Source of the DNA: CAZBRS01 sp964494475
Lineage (GTDB): Bacteria > Myxococcota_A > UBA9042 > CAZBRS01
DNA: 64,000 bases
Assembly (NCBI GenBank): GCA_964494475.1
Contig: CAZBRS010000014.1
Location: forward strand, 36,225-100,224
Direction of reading: 5' to 3'
Of this stretch, positions 1-9,018 are shown in pieces. The position numbers and the translations under genes are program-made. Position 1 is the first letter of the stretch. The number at the start of each line of letters is the position of its first letter. The notes below the pieces were generated by a model, which saw nothing but the letters and a program-made list of their open reading frames with translations, did not search any database and was not told the DNA's origin.

Positions 1-870
1 GGCAAGCGCATCCTCGGCGACTACCTCATCGAGAAGAAGATCGGCCAGGGCGGCATGGGCGCCATCCTGCTGGCCAAGCAGGAGAGCCTCGAGCGCTACA
101 CGGCGCTCAAGATCATCCTGCCCAAGTTCTCGTCGAACGAGAACGTGGTGAAGCGCTTCTTCCGCGAGGTCAAGCTCACGTCGCGGCTCGAGCACCCCAA
201 CATCGTCACCATCTACAACTTCGGCAAGAGCCGCGAGGGCATCCTCTTCGTGGCCATGGAATACCTCGACGGCGTGAACCTCGACAGCATCGTGCGCAAA
301 CAGGGTCCGCTGCCGCCCGAGCGCGCCATCCCCATCGCCGCGCAGATCGCCTCGGCCCTCAGCGAGGCCCACGCCAAGGGCGTCATCCACCGCGACCTGA
401 AACCCAGCAACATCATGCTGGTCAAGCGCGGCGGCATGGCCGACTTCGCCAAGGTGCTCGACTTCGGCATCGCCAAGAGCATCGAGGAGCAAGGCGAGGA
501 CGAGCCCCAGCTCACCATGAGCGGCCAGATCCTCGGCACGCCGGCCTACATGAGCCCCGAGCAGTGCTCGGGCAAGCCCCTCGACGCGCGCACCGACATC
601 TACTCGCTCGGCATCATCGCCTTCGAGCTGCTGGCCGGCAAGAAGCCCTTCATGGCCGAGAGCGCCATCGGCTTCCTGCAGCAGCACCTGATGACCCCGC
701 CGCCCCGGCTGTCGTCGTTCCTGGCGCCCGGCCTCGTGCCCGCGGCCGCCGACGCGGTCTTCCTCAAGGTCATGGCCAAGCACGCCGACCAGCGCTACGC
801 CAACTCGCTCGAGTTCGCGCGCGACCTGGCGACCGCGTACGGCGTGCACCTCAACGTGCAGGGCCTGTAG
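1..870 (+). CDS. Hanks-type Ser/Thr protein kinase, 5'-truncated by the window edge
   Basis: The reading frame is open from base 1, so the N-terminus lies outside the window. The visible 289 residues are almost exactly one kinase domain. They start with the glycine loop GQGGMG (residues 15-20), followed by the ATP-binding Lys in ALKII, the catalytic HRDLKPSN motif, DFG and the GTPAYMSPEQ activation segment and P+1 loop. The protein ends just after the kinase fold, so unlike many relatives it has no C-terminal membrane segment or sensor domain. Any sensor would have to be upstream. It probably phosphorylates cytosolic proteins, but the substrate cannot be inferred. It converges on the GT2 gene with only 2 bases between the stop codons. 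The kinase assignment is certain; its role is unknown. Confidence 0.95.
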   Translation, partial: GKRILGDYLIEKKIGQGGMGAILLAKQESLERYTALKIILPKFSSNENVVKRFFREVKLTSRLEHPNIVTIYNFGKSREGILFVAMEYLDGVNLDSIVRKQGPLPPERAIPIAAQIASALSEAHAKGVIHRDLKPSNIMLVKRGGMADFAKVLDFGIAKSIEEQGEDEPQLTMSGQILGTPAYMSPEQCSGKPLDARTDIYSLGIIAFELLAGKKPFMAESAIGFLQQHLMTPPPRLSSFLAPGLVPAAADAVFLKVMAKHADQRYANSLEFARDLATAYGVHLNVQGL

Positions 871-872
871 CC

Positions 873-1856
873 TCACCGTACGAACAGGTAGTCGCGCCCC
901 TCCCCGCGCCCGAAGCTCGTGAGCATCTTGCGGATCGTGGCGCGGTCCGCCAGCCCACCCTTGGCGACCAGCACGAAGAGGTCGGGGTGCTCCGCGAGCG
1001 CCTCGTGCGGCAGCACGGGGAAGCGGTCGCGCACACGACGACCGATCTTGCGGGGATCGAGGTCGAAGAACAGGCGCAGCTCCTGCCCCTCGGCCAGCAG
1101 GGCCCGGGCCAGATCGCGCCCGTGGCGGCCGGCGTTCACCACGCCGAGGGGGCGCCCCGCCACGCCCGGGTCGCGGGCGAGGAAGGCGGCCTTCAGCCGC
1201 ACGTGCGCGTCGTCGGAGCAGCGGGCCGACGTGCGCGTGACCGAGGCGTCGTGGCGCCGCCAGAAGAGCAGGGGCTCGGGGACCTTGGCCACGCGCTCGC
1301 CCGCGGCCAGCCAGCGGAGCAGCAACTCGTAGTCCTCGGGGAAGGGACCCGCCCGGTAGCCCCCGTGTCGCGCATAGAGCTCGCGGCGCACGCACCACGT
1401 GGGATGGACGACGGGAGAGTCGATGTAGCGGAACAGCGCGGCCTCGGTCGGCGACGCGAACGAGTTCGTCCAGGCGATGCTCTCGGAGGCCACGTTCGAG
1501 GTGACGAACGACCCGACCAGGCCCACGTCGGGGTGGCGCCGGAGCCAGGCGATCTGGACCTCGAGGCGGCGGGGATCGGCCACGTCGTCGGTGTCCATGC
1601 GAGCGATGAAGGCGCCGCGCGCGAGGGCCAGCCCCTGGTTCAACCGGAGCACTAGATCGTCGTCGTCGCCCGGGACCACGCGCAGGCGATCGTCTCCGAG
1701 GTCGGCCAGGCGCGCCCCGAGGGCGTCGTGGCCCGGCTTGACGACCGCGAGCACCTCGAGATCGGCCAGCGTCTGGCACGAGAGGCTCTGCAACGCCTGT
1801 TCGAGCCACGGGCAGTCGCCCCCCACGGGCAACAGCACCGAGACGAGGGGCGTCAT
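873..1856 (-). CDS. Family 2 glycosyltransferase with C-terminal Rossmann-like extension
   Basis: This 327-residue protein starts at the ATG at 1856, which overlaps the stop of the upstream radical SAM gene by 4 bases (ATGA). That coupling is why this start was preferred over longer options. The GT-A domain covers roughly residues 1-220. It begins with PLVSVLLPV and has the nucleotide-sugar and metal motif MDTDD, then a PEDYELLLRW acceptor-site region. From about residue 235 there is a short segment, GVVNAGRHGRDLARALL, that reads like a dinucleotide-binding turn followed by FDLDPRKIG. It resembles the small Rossmann-like tails of some polysaccharide-modifying proteins. The enzyme probably transfers a sugar at the cytoplasmic face of the membrane. 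The acceptor is unknown. The radical SAM partner suggests a modified sugar or peptide product. Confidence 0.88.
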   Translation of the reverse strand: MTPLVSVLLPVGGDCPWLEQALQSLSCQTLADLEVLAVVKPGHDALGARLADLGDDRLRVVPGDDDDLVLRLNQGLALARGAFIARMDTDDVADPRRLEVQIAWLRRHPDVGLVGSFVTSNVASESIAWTNSFASPTEAALFRYIDSPVVHPTWCVRRELYARHGGYRAGPFPEDYELLLRWLAAGERVAKVPEPLLFWRRHDASVTRTSARCSDDAHVRLKAAFLARDPGVAGRPLGVVNAGRHGRDLARALLAEGQELRLFFDLDPRKIGRRVRDRFPVLPHEALAEHPDLFVLVAKGGLADRATIRKMLTSFGRGEGRDYLFVR

Positions 1857-3103
1857 CGCGGGGGCTCGACCGGCACGAACTCGTCGGCGCCGTGCGCGCG
1901 CACGTACTCGCTCCACACCCCCGAGCAGATCGGATCGTGAACGCAGCGCGCGCAGACCGGCAGCTTCTCCTTGACGCGATCGTCGGCCAGATCGGCCTGC
2001 TCGGGCAACAACGCCTCGAGGTCGCCCGCGCGCACGCAGCGCGGCAGCCCGCACATCTCGGAGAGGTGCACCGTGAGGCCCCGCTGGAGCGCCGCTCGGA
2101 TGGCCCGATCGAGGCGCGGCGCCAAGTCGGACAGGCGCGGGATCTCGTCGGCGTGCCCCGTCAGGCGGCCGGTGGGTACGAGGACCGAGAACGACAGCCC
2201 CACGCGGCCGGCGAACAACGGACCGGCGCACGCGTCCACGAACGCCTCGACGTGGGCCGCGTTCGCGCGCTGCAGCACGTGGTTCAGCACGACCGGGAGC
2301 CCGGCGTCGAGCAACGCCCGCACCCCCGCGACGGCGCGATCGAACGTAGCGGGCCGCCCGACGATCTCTTCGTACAGCGCAGGCTCGTGGGCGTGGAACG
2401 AGACCAGCAGGTAGTCGGGGCGCGACGGCCCCGCGAACGCGTCGAGGAACCCCGGCTCGGCGAAGCGCAACGCGTTGGTCTGCACCACGACCTGCCGGAG
2501 GCCCGCCTCGCGGGCTCGCGCGATGACCTCGGGCAGGCGCGGCACCAGCGTGGGCTCGCCCCCGGTGAGGGTGAGCACGTTCACGCCCTGCTGCCGCAGG
2601 CCGACGAGCCGCGCGAGGAAGCGATCGAGGTCGGCCACGACGTTGTCAGCCCCGTCGGCGCTGTTGCACATCGCGCAGTCTTCGTTGCACGCCAGGGTCA
2701 GCCGGGCCTCGAGCACCTCGCCGAAGGTGACGAGGGCGCCGTCGGCCACCTCGGCCGCGATCGGCTCCGCCTCGTCGCCCCAGGCGGCCTCGTTCTTGCG
2801 AATCAGGCGCCCCACGGCCTCGGCCAGACGCCCCAGGGTGGCGGCCTCGGGGCCGTTGCGGTAGTGCAGCCCGAACCAACGGGTGGGCTCGGCGTAGCGC
2901 GCGCGGGGGCTCCTCCGCTCGAGCAGCAGCGCCAACGATGCGCCGGTGTCGGTCACGAAGGCCAGGCGCCAGGCGCGGGACCGGTCGTCCCAGGCCACGC
3001 CCTCGAAGCGGCACCCGGCCGCGCGCCCGCCCGGTCGCAGGGGCGCGACCACCCGGTACAGGGTGCGCGGAGAAGCGAGGACGAAGACGCGCCGACGAGC
3101 CAT
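1853..3103 (-). CDS. Radical SAM protein with C-terminal Cys cluster (SPASM-like)
   Basis: The protein has 416 residues and an ATG start at 3103. The central part carries the CX3CX2C 4Fe-4S motif (CNEDCAMC) and the SAM-binding TLTGGEPTL motif of a radical SAM TIM barrel. The first ~110 residues are a separate N-terminal domain I do not recognise. The C-terminus has further cysteines (CGLPRC, then CARCVHDPIC), the pattern of an auxiliary Fe-S or SPASM-type domain. The chemistry is reductive SAM cleavage to a 5'-deoxyadenosyl radical. The substrate is unknown. It is translationally coupled to the downstream GT2 gene, so the two probably act on one product, such as a modified peptide or a surface glycan. 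Confidence 0.88.
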   Translation of the reverse strand: MARRRVFVLASPRTLYRVVAPLRPGGRAAGCRFEGVAWDDRSRAWRLAFVTDTGASLALLLERRSPRARYAEPTRWFGLHYRNGPEAATLGRLAEAVGRLIRKNEAAWGDEAEPIAAEVADGALVTFGEVLEARLTLACNEDCAMCNSADGADNVVADLDRFLARLVGLRQQGVNVLTLTGGEPTLVPRLPEVIARAREAGLRQVVVQTNALRFAEPGFLDAFAGPSRPDYLLVSFHAHEPALYEEIVGRPATFDRAVAGVRALLDAGLPVVLNHVLQRANAAHVEAFVDACAGPLFAGRVGLSFSVLVPTGRLTGHADEIPRLSDLAPRLDRAIRAALQRGLTVHLSEMCGLPRCVRAGDLEALLPEQADLADDRVKEKLPVCARCVHDPICSGVWSEYVRAHGADEFVPVEPPR

Positions 3104-3167
3104 ACGCGCGTTCTAGCAGGGTCGCCCTCCCCTTGCAATCGTACGGAGGCTCCGTTAGCGTGGCCAC

Positions 3168-5327
3168 ATGCGTCTTCGTCCCCTCACCCGCACCGATCTG
3201 CTGGTGGCCGCGCTGCTGGCCGTGGGCTACTTCGCGCTGCTGCTCGCCACCTCCGACGGCATCGGCTACACGCGCGACGAGAGCTTCTACTTCGACGCCG
3301 CGCAGGTCTACCAGCGCTGGTTCGTGAACGTCGAGCGGGCGTCCAGCGAGGCCGAACGCGAAGCGGCGCTCGGAAAGAGGGCCACCGTCGACGCGTGGCG
3401 CACCAACTTCGAGCACCCCCCCCTCCCGAAGGTGCTGTTCGGCTACTCGTGGCGCCTCTTCGGCCAGAAGGTACGCGAGGCCGAGTGGAGCGATTCGCCC
3501 CGCGGCGTGGCGATCACCGGGCTGCAGACCCCCGAGGGCTTCGAGCGGGGCGCCGTGGTCGAGGTCCAGGGCATCACGCCGCTGCACGCCGACGGCACGC
3601 CGGGCTCGCCGCGGCGCATCGCGCTCGGCACCGTCGTCTCCCGCACCCCCGGCAAGGCCGTGCTGGCGCTGCAGCCCGGCGGCCCCAAGGACCGCGGCGA
3701 ATGGAGCGCGCTCTGCCGCGCGGCGCCCGAGCGCGTGGCCCGCGGGTGCTCGGCCGTCGAGCGGCGCGCGCTCGCCGTGGTGGGCGAGATCACCGCCTTC
3801 CGCCTGCCCGCGTTCCTGCTGTCGGGGCTGCTGCTCGCGCTCGTCTACCTGTTCGGCGCGCAGACCCTCTCGCGCGTCGCGGGGCTGTTCGGGGCCGTGA
3901 CGTTCGGGCTGGTACCGCGGCACTTCTTCCACGCCCACCTGATCTGCTTCGACCTGCCCATCACCACGCTCGTGATGGCCACGCTGTACGCCTACGTGCT
4001 GTCGGAGCGCAGCCGACGCTGGGCGGTGGCGGCGGCGGTCGTGTGGGGCCTGGCGCTGCTCACCAAGCTGAACGCCTTCTTCACGCCCGGCGCCATCGCC
4101 CTGTACTGGCTGGTCTCGCGCTGGCGCGAGGTGCGCCGCTCCCGCGACGGCGGCCCGGGCCTGCAATTGCCTCCGGTTCCCCTGGCGCTGCTGCTCATGC
4201 CTCCCATCGGCCTGGCCATGCTCTTCGCGCTGTGGCCCAAGCTCTGGTACGACCCGTTCAAGTCGTTCTCGGAGTACGTGGGCTTCCACATGAACCACGT
4301 CAACTACCTGCAGGAGTACTTCGGCCGCATCCTGGGACAGCCGCCCTACCCCCTGGGCTATCCCTTCGTGAAGACGTTCTTCACGGTGCCCGCGCTGCTG
4401 ATGCTGGCGTTCCTGCCCGGGTTGGTGCTCTTCCTGCGGCGGTCGAGCGGCCTCGAGCGGCCCCTCAAGGTCTTCTACGTCGTGAACCTGCTGGTGCCCA
4501 TCGGCATCATCGCCGTGCCGACCACGCCGGTGTTCGGCGGCATCAAGCACTGGCTGCCCTCGATGCCGTTCTTCTGCCTGCTCGCGGGGTACGGGTTCGA
4601 TCGCTTCGTCCGAGCCGCGGCCAGGGAGTTGGGGGATCGGCGGTTCGCTCGCCCCGCGCTCGCCCTCCTGCTCGGGGGCCTCACGGTCGCGTCGCTCACG
4701 GTGCAGACCGCCGACGCCTACCCGCACCTGACCGCGTACTGGAACGAGTGGATGGGCGGCTTCCAGGGTGCGGCCAACCAGCGCATGCAGCGCCAGTTCT
4801 GGGGCCACGGCACCGAGGAGGTCATGCCCTTCGTGAACCGCTCCACGCCGCCCCGCGGGCGCGTCGATTTCCACGAGACCACCTGCGGCACGGCCGCCAT
4901 GTACAAGCGGGAGGGCTGGCTGCGCGACGACGTGGGCTGCTCCAACGCCGCGTTCGGCACCGCGAGCGCCCTGTACGAAGACCAGAAGTCGTGCACCGAG
5001 GTCGAGCTCGACATCCGCGAGACCTACGATCGCCTGCTGCCGAGCTTCACGGTCGACCGGCACGGCGTACCGCTCATCCAGGTGTACCAGCCGCGCGCGT
5101 CGGCGCCGGTCACCCCGCGCGCGCCCGTGCGACTCGACGATGGCGACGGCGACGGCGCGGTGCGGGCCACGGGCGACGATCCGGCCGCTCCGATCCTCCC
5201 CCTCAGCCCGGCGCGCCGGCTCTCCCCGCCGCCCTCCGCACCTCCAGCACCCCGCGCTTCAGATCCGGCCGGAAGCCGAGCATCAGCTGCGCCCGGGGGA
5301 AGCGCGCCTCCAGCCCCTTCCAGGTAG
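3168..5327 (+). CDS. GT39/ArnT-like integral membrane glycosyltransferase
   Basis: This 719-residue membrane protein has a hydrophobic segment at residues 11-28, followed by the acidic loop motif TRDESFYF (R36-D37-E38) that is typical of GT-C enzymes of the PMT/ArnT type. A soluble stretch runs to about residue 205 and a series of membrane spans follows to about residue 560. Such enzymes use polyprenyl-phosphate-linked sugars on the outer face of the membrane. Which sugar and acceptor are used cannot be read from the sequence. The last ~60 residues are Pro/Ala/Ser-rich and lie across the 3' end of the oppositely oriented radical SAM gene (125-base overlap). They are therefore probably a read-through tail rather than a folded domain. 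Confidence 0.85.
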   Translation: MRLRPLTRTDLLVAALLAVGYFALLLATSDGIGYTRDESFYFDAAQVYQRWFVNVERASSEAEREAALGKRATVDAWRTNFEHPPLPKVLFGYSWRLFGQKVREAEWSDSPRGVAITGLQTPEGFERGAVVEVQGITPLHADGTPGSPRRIALGTVVSRTPGKAVLALQPGGPKDRGEWSALCRAAPERVARGCSAVERRALAVVGEITAFRLPAFLLSGLLLALVYLFGAQTLSRVAGLFGAVTFGLVPRHFFHAHLICFDLPITTLVMATLYAYVLSERSRRWAVAAAVVWGLALLTKLNAFFTPGAIALYWLVSRWREVRRSRDGGPGLQLPPVPLALLLMPPIGLAMLFALWPKLWYDPFKSFSEYVGFHMNHVNYLQEYFGRILGQPPYPLGYPFVKTFFTVPALLMLAFLPGLVLFLRRSSGLERPLKVFYVVNLLVPIGIIAVPTTPVFGGIKHWLPSMPFFCLLAGYGFDRFVRAAARELGDRRFARPALALLLGGLTVASLTVQTADAYPHLTAYWNEWMGGFQGAANQRMQRQFWGHGTEEVMPFVNRSTPPRGRVDFHETTCGTAAMYKREGWLRDDVGCSNAAFGTASALYEDQKSCTEVELDIRETYDRLLPSFTVDRHGVPLIQVYQPRASAPVTPRAPVRLDDGDGDGAVRATGDDPAAPILPLSPARRLSPPPSAPPAPRASDPAGSRASAAPGGSAPPAPSR

Positions 5328-6243
5328 CGTGGCCCGGGCCGAGCACGGCGCCGCGGTCGCGCTCCGACACCGTGACCTCGAGCTCGCCCTCCCCTCCCAG
5401 AGCGTCGACGAGGTCGCCGAGGCGCAGCGCCAGCGCCCGCGACGTGGCCAGGTAGCCGAAGCTCGGGTGAACGGGCCCGGCCACGAGGGCATCGCCCAGG
5501 TCGTCGGCGCCATGGAGTCCCACGCGGATCACGTCGACGCTCGCGTTCTGCAGCACGGCCAGCATGGCCGCGCAGCGCTCGAGCGCCTCGTCGAGGGTCA
5601 GGGGTTGGTAGGCACCGGAGCGGTGAAGCGCCTCGAGGGGCGCGCCCCGGAGCACGAGGGTGGGATGGAGCCTCACCGAGTCGGGGGCCAGGGCAGCCAC
5701 GGCCACCGCCGAGGCCACGTCGCTCTCGAAGCTCGCGCCGGGAAGCCCCGCCATCAGGTGCAGGCCCACGCGCAGGCCGCCGCGCCGCACAAGGGCCACC
5801 GCGCGCTCCACGGCGGTCCAGCCGCCCGACCGCCCCGCCGCGGCCAACACGTCGACGTCGGACGACTGGGCGCCCAGCTCGACCGTCTCGACCCCCGCGG
5901 CGGCCAGGCGCGCCACGGCGGCCGCGTCGACCAGCGCCGGGTGCGTCGAGACGCGCAGGGCGTGCACGGCGTCGCGCCGCAGGTAGCGCTGCCCCACGTC
6001 GAGCAGGCGTCGCTGCTCGGCCTCGGGCAAGCCGGTGAACGAGCCGCCGTAGAAGGCGATCTCGCGCTCGTGGAAGGGGTTCCGCGCTTGCGCGGCGGTC
6101 GCGAGGTAGGCGTCGACGTGCGCCTCGATCTCGGCGTCGGCGGGCAGGCCGTGCTGGCCCGTGGCCGAGGCCTGATCGCAGTAGACGCAGGCCCCGGGGC
6201 AGCCCGCCTGGGGCAGGAAGACAGGGATGATCAGCCGCTTCAT
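5203..6243 (-). CDS. Elp3-like radical SAM protein
   Basis: This 346-residue protein has the CX3CX2C cluster at C15, C19 and C22 (GCPGACVYC) and the family-typical YGGSFTGL motif. Both are characteristic of the Elp3/COG1243-like branch of radical SAM enzymes. No acetyltransferase domain follows, so it is an Elp3-like radical SAM half only. Genes of this type are often found next to rnc in other bacteria, as here: the ATG at 6243 overlaps the RNase III stop by 4 bases. A role in RNA modification is a reasonable inference, but the reaction is not established. Its 3' end overlaps the convergent GT39-like gene by 125 bases. Confidence 0.85.
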   Translation of the reverse strand: MKRLIIPVFLPQAGCPGACVYCDQASATGQHGLPADAEIEAHVDAYLATAAQARNPFHEREIAFYGGSFTGLPEAEQRRLLDVGQRYLRRDAVHALRVSTHPALVDAAAVARLAAAGVETVELGAQSSDVDVLAAAGRSGGWTAVERAVALVRRGGLRVGLHLMAGLPGASFESDVASAVAVAALAPDSVRLHPTLVLRGAPLEALHRSGAYQPLTLDEALERCAAMLAVLQNASVDVIRVGLHGADDLGDALVAGPVHPSFGYLATSRALALRLGDLVDALGGEGELEVTVSERDRGAVLGPGHATWKGLEARFPRAQLMLGFRPDLKRGVLEVRRAAGRAGAPG

Positions 6244-6725
6244 GGGGTGCGCGCTCGGCCTTCGGCCACGGCGGCCGCCCGGGTCTCCATCCAGCGCGCG
6301 CAGAGGGCGGCGGCGGCGGGCCAGCCACCGTCGAGGTACACGGCCCCGATCACGGCCTCGAGCCCGTTCGCCAGCAGCGACGCGCGATCACGCCCCCCCT
6401 GGTGCTCCATGCCGCGCCCGAGGCGCAGGTGCGCGCCGAGACCCAACTCCCGCGCCAGGTCGGCCAGGGCCTCGCGGCTCACCAGGAGGTCGGCGGCCTC
6501 GCTGAGGGGTCCGGGCTTCACCTCGCCCATCCGCTCGTGCAGACGCGTGCGCACCCACAGCTCGAGCGCTGCGTCGCCCAGGAACTCGAGGGCCTCGTTG
6601 TCGGGGCCGACCTCGGGGAGCTCGTTGCACAGGCTGCGGTGCGTGAGCGCCCGCTCGAGCAGGCGGGGGTCGCGGAACACGTGGCCCACGTCGGGCACGG
6701 TGCTGGGCGGACGCCACGTCGTCAT
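6240..6725 (-). CDS. RNase III-like protein without dsRNA-binding domain
   Basis: The protein has 161 residues, against roughly 220-240 for ordinary RNase III. It consists of the RNase III catalytic fold only, with the signature NEALEFLGDAALEL (residues 43-56) and LEAVIGAVYLD near the end. The double-stranded RNA-binding domain is absent, and the next gene starts at the stop. Against the E. coli catalytic set, E38, E41, D45 and E117 are present (E44, E47, D51, E123 here). The metal ligand D114 is Asn (N120) and E65 is Pro (P71). It could be an RNase III with altered metal use, a partner-dependent nuclease or a non-catalytic binder. It is not a clear Mini-III. It sits between mtaB and an Elp3-like radical SAM gene with 4-base overlaps on both sides. 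Confidence 0.85.
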   Translation of the reverse strand: MTTWRPPSTVPDVGHVFRDPRLLERALTHRSLCNELPEVGPDNEALEFLGDAALELWVRTRLHERMGEVKPGPLSEAADLLVSREALADLARELGLGAHLRLGRGMEHQGGRDRASLLANGLEAVIGAVYLDGGWPAAAALCARWMETRAAAVAEGRARTP

Positions 6726-7981
6726 GGGGAGTCTCCGCGCACCTCGCCCGCGTCGGCGGCGGTCACCCGCAGGGGGACCCGCCGGTTCACGAGGTCGGCC
6801 GAGCCCGGCAGTCGGGCCCGCAGGTAGGTGCCCGTGTAGCCCGCCACGAACCCCGGGGCGACCACCTCCTCGACCAGCACCTCGTGCCGCTGGCCCACGT
6901 GGGCGGCCGCGAAGGCCGCGCGCTTGCGGTCCGAGAGCGCGCGCAGGGCCGCTACGCGCTGCCGCACGACCGGCCCCGGCACCCGATCCGGCAGGCGCTC
7001 GGCGTCGGTGCCCGGGCGCGGCGAGTACGAGAACACGTGCAGGTAGGTGAAGGGCAGCTCGGTCACCAGGGCCAGCGTGGCCTGGAAGGCGGCGTCGGTC
7101 TCGCCGGGGAAGCCCACCACCAGGTCGGTGCCGAGGCCCAGGGGCCCCAGCGGGGCGAGCCGCAGGATGGCCTCGCGCGCTCCCCGCACGTCGTAGCGCC
7201 GGCGCATGGCCGCCAGCACGCCGTCGTCGCCGGCCTGCAGCGCCACGTGCAGGTGCGGCGCGATCCAGCGATGGCGCCCCAGGGCGTCGACCAGGCGCGC
7301 GTCGACCTCGTTCGGCTCCACCGAGCTGAGGCGAACGCGGGGCAGCCCGGACACCCCCGCCAGGCGATCGAGCAGCGCCACCAGATCGGTCGGCGGCGAC
7401 TGGTCGTGGCCGTAGAAGCCCAGGTGCGTGCCCGTGAGCACCACCTCGCCCAAGTCCAGCGCGGCCGCGCGCGCCACCAGGGCCGCGACCCGCTCGGGCG
7501 CGAGGCTGCGCGTGCGACCGCGCGCCCTGGGCACGATGCAGTAGGAGCAGTCGTAGTCGCAGCCTTCCTGGATCTTCAGGAAGGCGCGCGTGCGGGGGCC
7601 CGTGGCCAGGGCCTCGGGCGCGGGCCAGTCAGACCCCTCGGGCGAGGCCCCCAGGGCCGCGAAGAGCTCGTGGCGCCGCGACACGCCGTAGATCTCGACG
7701 CCGGGAAGCTCGGCCGCCAGGCGCTCGGGATAGACCTCGGCCGTGCACCCCGTGACCAGCACCCGCGTGTCGGCCCGCCGCGCCAGCACGCGCCGCACGG
7801 CCTTGCGCAGGTCGGCGTCGCCCTTCGCGGTCACCGTGCACGAGTTCAGCACCACCACGTCGGGGTCGTCGTCGATCTCGACCACGCCCCACGAGTGCTC
7901 GGGGAGCGCGTTCATGAGGCGGACCGAATCCGCCCAGTTGGTCTTGCAGCCGAAGGTGAGGAACGCGACGCGGGCCTTCAT
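6722..7981 (-). CDS. mtaB: tRNA t6A37 methylthiotransferase MtaB
   Basis: This 419-residue enzyme belongs to the methylthiotransferase family. The N-terminal UPF0004 domain binds the auxiliary cluster through C12, C48 and C79. The radical SAM domain has C141, C145 and C148 (EGCDYDCSYC) followed by IVPRARG. The final ~65 residues are a TRAM domain. The GCKTN start and the overall length match MtaB (ms2t6A formation at tRNA position 37) better than MiaB or RimO. The stop overlaps the RNase III start by 4 bases, and cysK lies 21 bases upstream on the same strand. Cysteine synthesis and a sulfur-consuming tRNA modification are therefore probably co-transcribed. Confidence 0.92.
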   Translation of the reverse strand: MKARVAFLTFGCKTNWADSVRLMNALPEHSWGVVEIDDDPDVVVLNSCTVTAKGDADLRKAVRRVLARRADTRVLVTGCTAEVYPERLAAELPGVEIYGVSRRHELFAALGASPEGSDWPAPEALATGPRTRAFLKIQEGCDYDCSYCIVPRARGRTRSLAPERVAALVARAAALDLGEVVLTGTHLGFYGHDQSPPTDLVALLDRLAGVSGLPRVRLSSVEPNEVDARLVDALGRHRWIAPHLHVALQAGDDGVLAAMRRRYDVRGAREAILRLAPLGPLGLGTDLVVGFPGETDAAFQATLALVTELPFTYLHVFSYSPRPGTDAERLPDRVPGPVVRQRVAALRALSDRKRAAFAAAHVGQRHEVLVEEVVAPGFVAGYTGTYLRARLPGSADLVNRRVPLRVTAADAGEVRGDSP

Positions 7982-8002
7982 GCCGCGTCTTGTACCATAG
8001 AA

Positions 8003-8986
8003 TCAGCCGGCCTTCATCTGCTCCACGCCCGTGAACAGCCCCTCGAACAGGATGCCGGACAGGTAGCGCTCGGCGAGGTCGGGCAGGATCACGGCGATGC
8101 GCTTGCCCTCGAACTCGGGCAGCTTCGCGAGGCGCAGGGCCACGGCCGCCGCGGCGCCGCTCGAGATGCCGACGAGCAGGCCCTCTTCGGCGGCCAGGCG
8201 GCGGGCCATCTCGACCGACTCTTCGGAGCTGACGGTCTCGGCCCGGTCGACGAGGGCGAGGTCGAGGTTGTCGGGGAGGAAGCCCGCGCCGATGCCCTGG
8301 ATCTTGTGGGGCCCGGGGACGAGCTCCTTCCCCGCGAGCTTCTGGGTGATGACAGGGCTGGTGCTCGGCTCGACGGCCACCGAGATCAGGGGCTTCCCGC
8401 GCGTCTTCTCCCAGTAACGGCTGATGCCGGTGAGCGTGCCGCCCGTGCCGACGCCCGCGACCAGCACGTCGAGGTTGCCGTCGGTGTCGTCCCACAGCTC
8501 GGGGCCGGTGGTCTGCTCGTGGATGGCCGGGTTCGCCGGGTTCGAGAACTGCATGGGCATGTAGTACTTGCGCGGATCGGACTCGGCGATCTCCTGGGCC
8601 TTGGCGATGGCGCCCTTCATGCCCTTCGCGCCCTCGGTCAGCACCACGCGCGCCCCCAGCGCGATGAGCACCTTTCGGCGCTCGATGCTCATGGTCTCGG
8701 GCATGGTGAGCGTGAGCGGGTAGCCGCGGGCCGCCGCCACGAACGCGAGCGCGATGCCCGTGTTGCCCGACGTGGGCTCGACCAGCTCGTTGCCGCGCCC
8801 CAGCACACCCCGTCTCTCGGCGTCCCACACCATCGAGGCGCCGATACGGCACTTGACGGAGTAGGAGGGGTTCCGCCCCTCCACCTTGGCGAGCACCTCG
8901 GCCCGCGCGCCCTGGGCGACGCGGTTCAACCGCACGAGCGGCGTACGGCCGATGGTCAGGCTGTTGTCCTCGAAGATGCGTCCCAT
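8003..8986 (-). CDS. cysK: Cysteine synthase A (O-acetylserine sulfhydrylase)
   Basis: This 327-residue PLP enzyme makes cysteine from O-acetylserine and sulfide. The PLP lysine is K45 in NPSYSVKCRIGA, almost identical to E. coli CysK. The TSGNTG substrate loop is at residues 72-77, and the phosphate-binding GVGTGGT follows further on. A strong AAGGAGG ribosome site lies upstream of the ATG. It is the second gene of the minus-strand cluster, 32 bases behind an Rrf2 regulator. This is the arrangement expected for cysteine-responsive control, as in CymR systems (inference). It is presumably cytoplasmic. Confidence 0.96.
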   Translation of the reverse strand: MGRIFEDNSLTIGRTPLVRLNRVAQGARAEVLAKVEGRNPSYSVKCRIGASMVWDAERRGVLGRGNELVEPTSGNTGIALAFVAAARGYPLTLTMPETMSIERRKVLIALGARVVLTEGAKGMKGAIAKAQEIAESDPRKYYMPMQFSNPANPAIHEQTTGPELWDDTDGNLDVLVAGVGTGGTLTGISRYWEKTRGKPLISVAVEPSTSPVITQKLAGKELVPGPHKIQGIGAGFLPDNLDLALVDRAETVSSEESVEMARRLAAEEGLLVGISSGAAAAVALRLAKLPEFEGKRIAVILPDLAERYLSGILFEGLFTGVEQMKAG

Positions 8987-9018
8987 GGAATGACCTCCTT
9001 GCGTGCGCGCGCGGCGCG

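Noticed and set aside
1892..5455. Plus-strand frame of 1,187 codons, and similar long frames at 10237-11994, 16214-18781 and 23405-26713
   Set aside because: Their translations are Arg/Ala/Gly/Pro-rich and unlike any protein, and they cover well-supported genes in other frames. In 10237-11994 only the last 360 codons (mlaE) are real.
5637..5648. GGGGCGCGCCCC palindrome preceded by A as a further member of the AGGGGC family
   Set aside because: It is only 12 bases without loop, and the encoded protein reads as normal radical SAM sequence. Expected by chance at this GC content.
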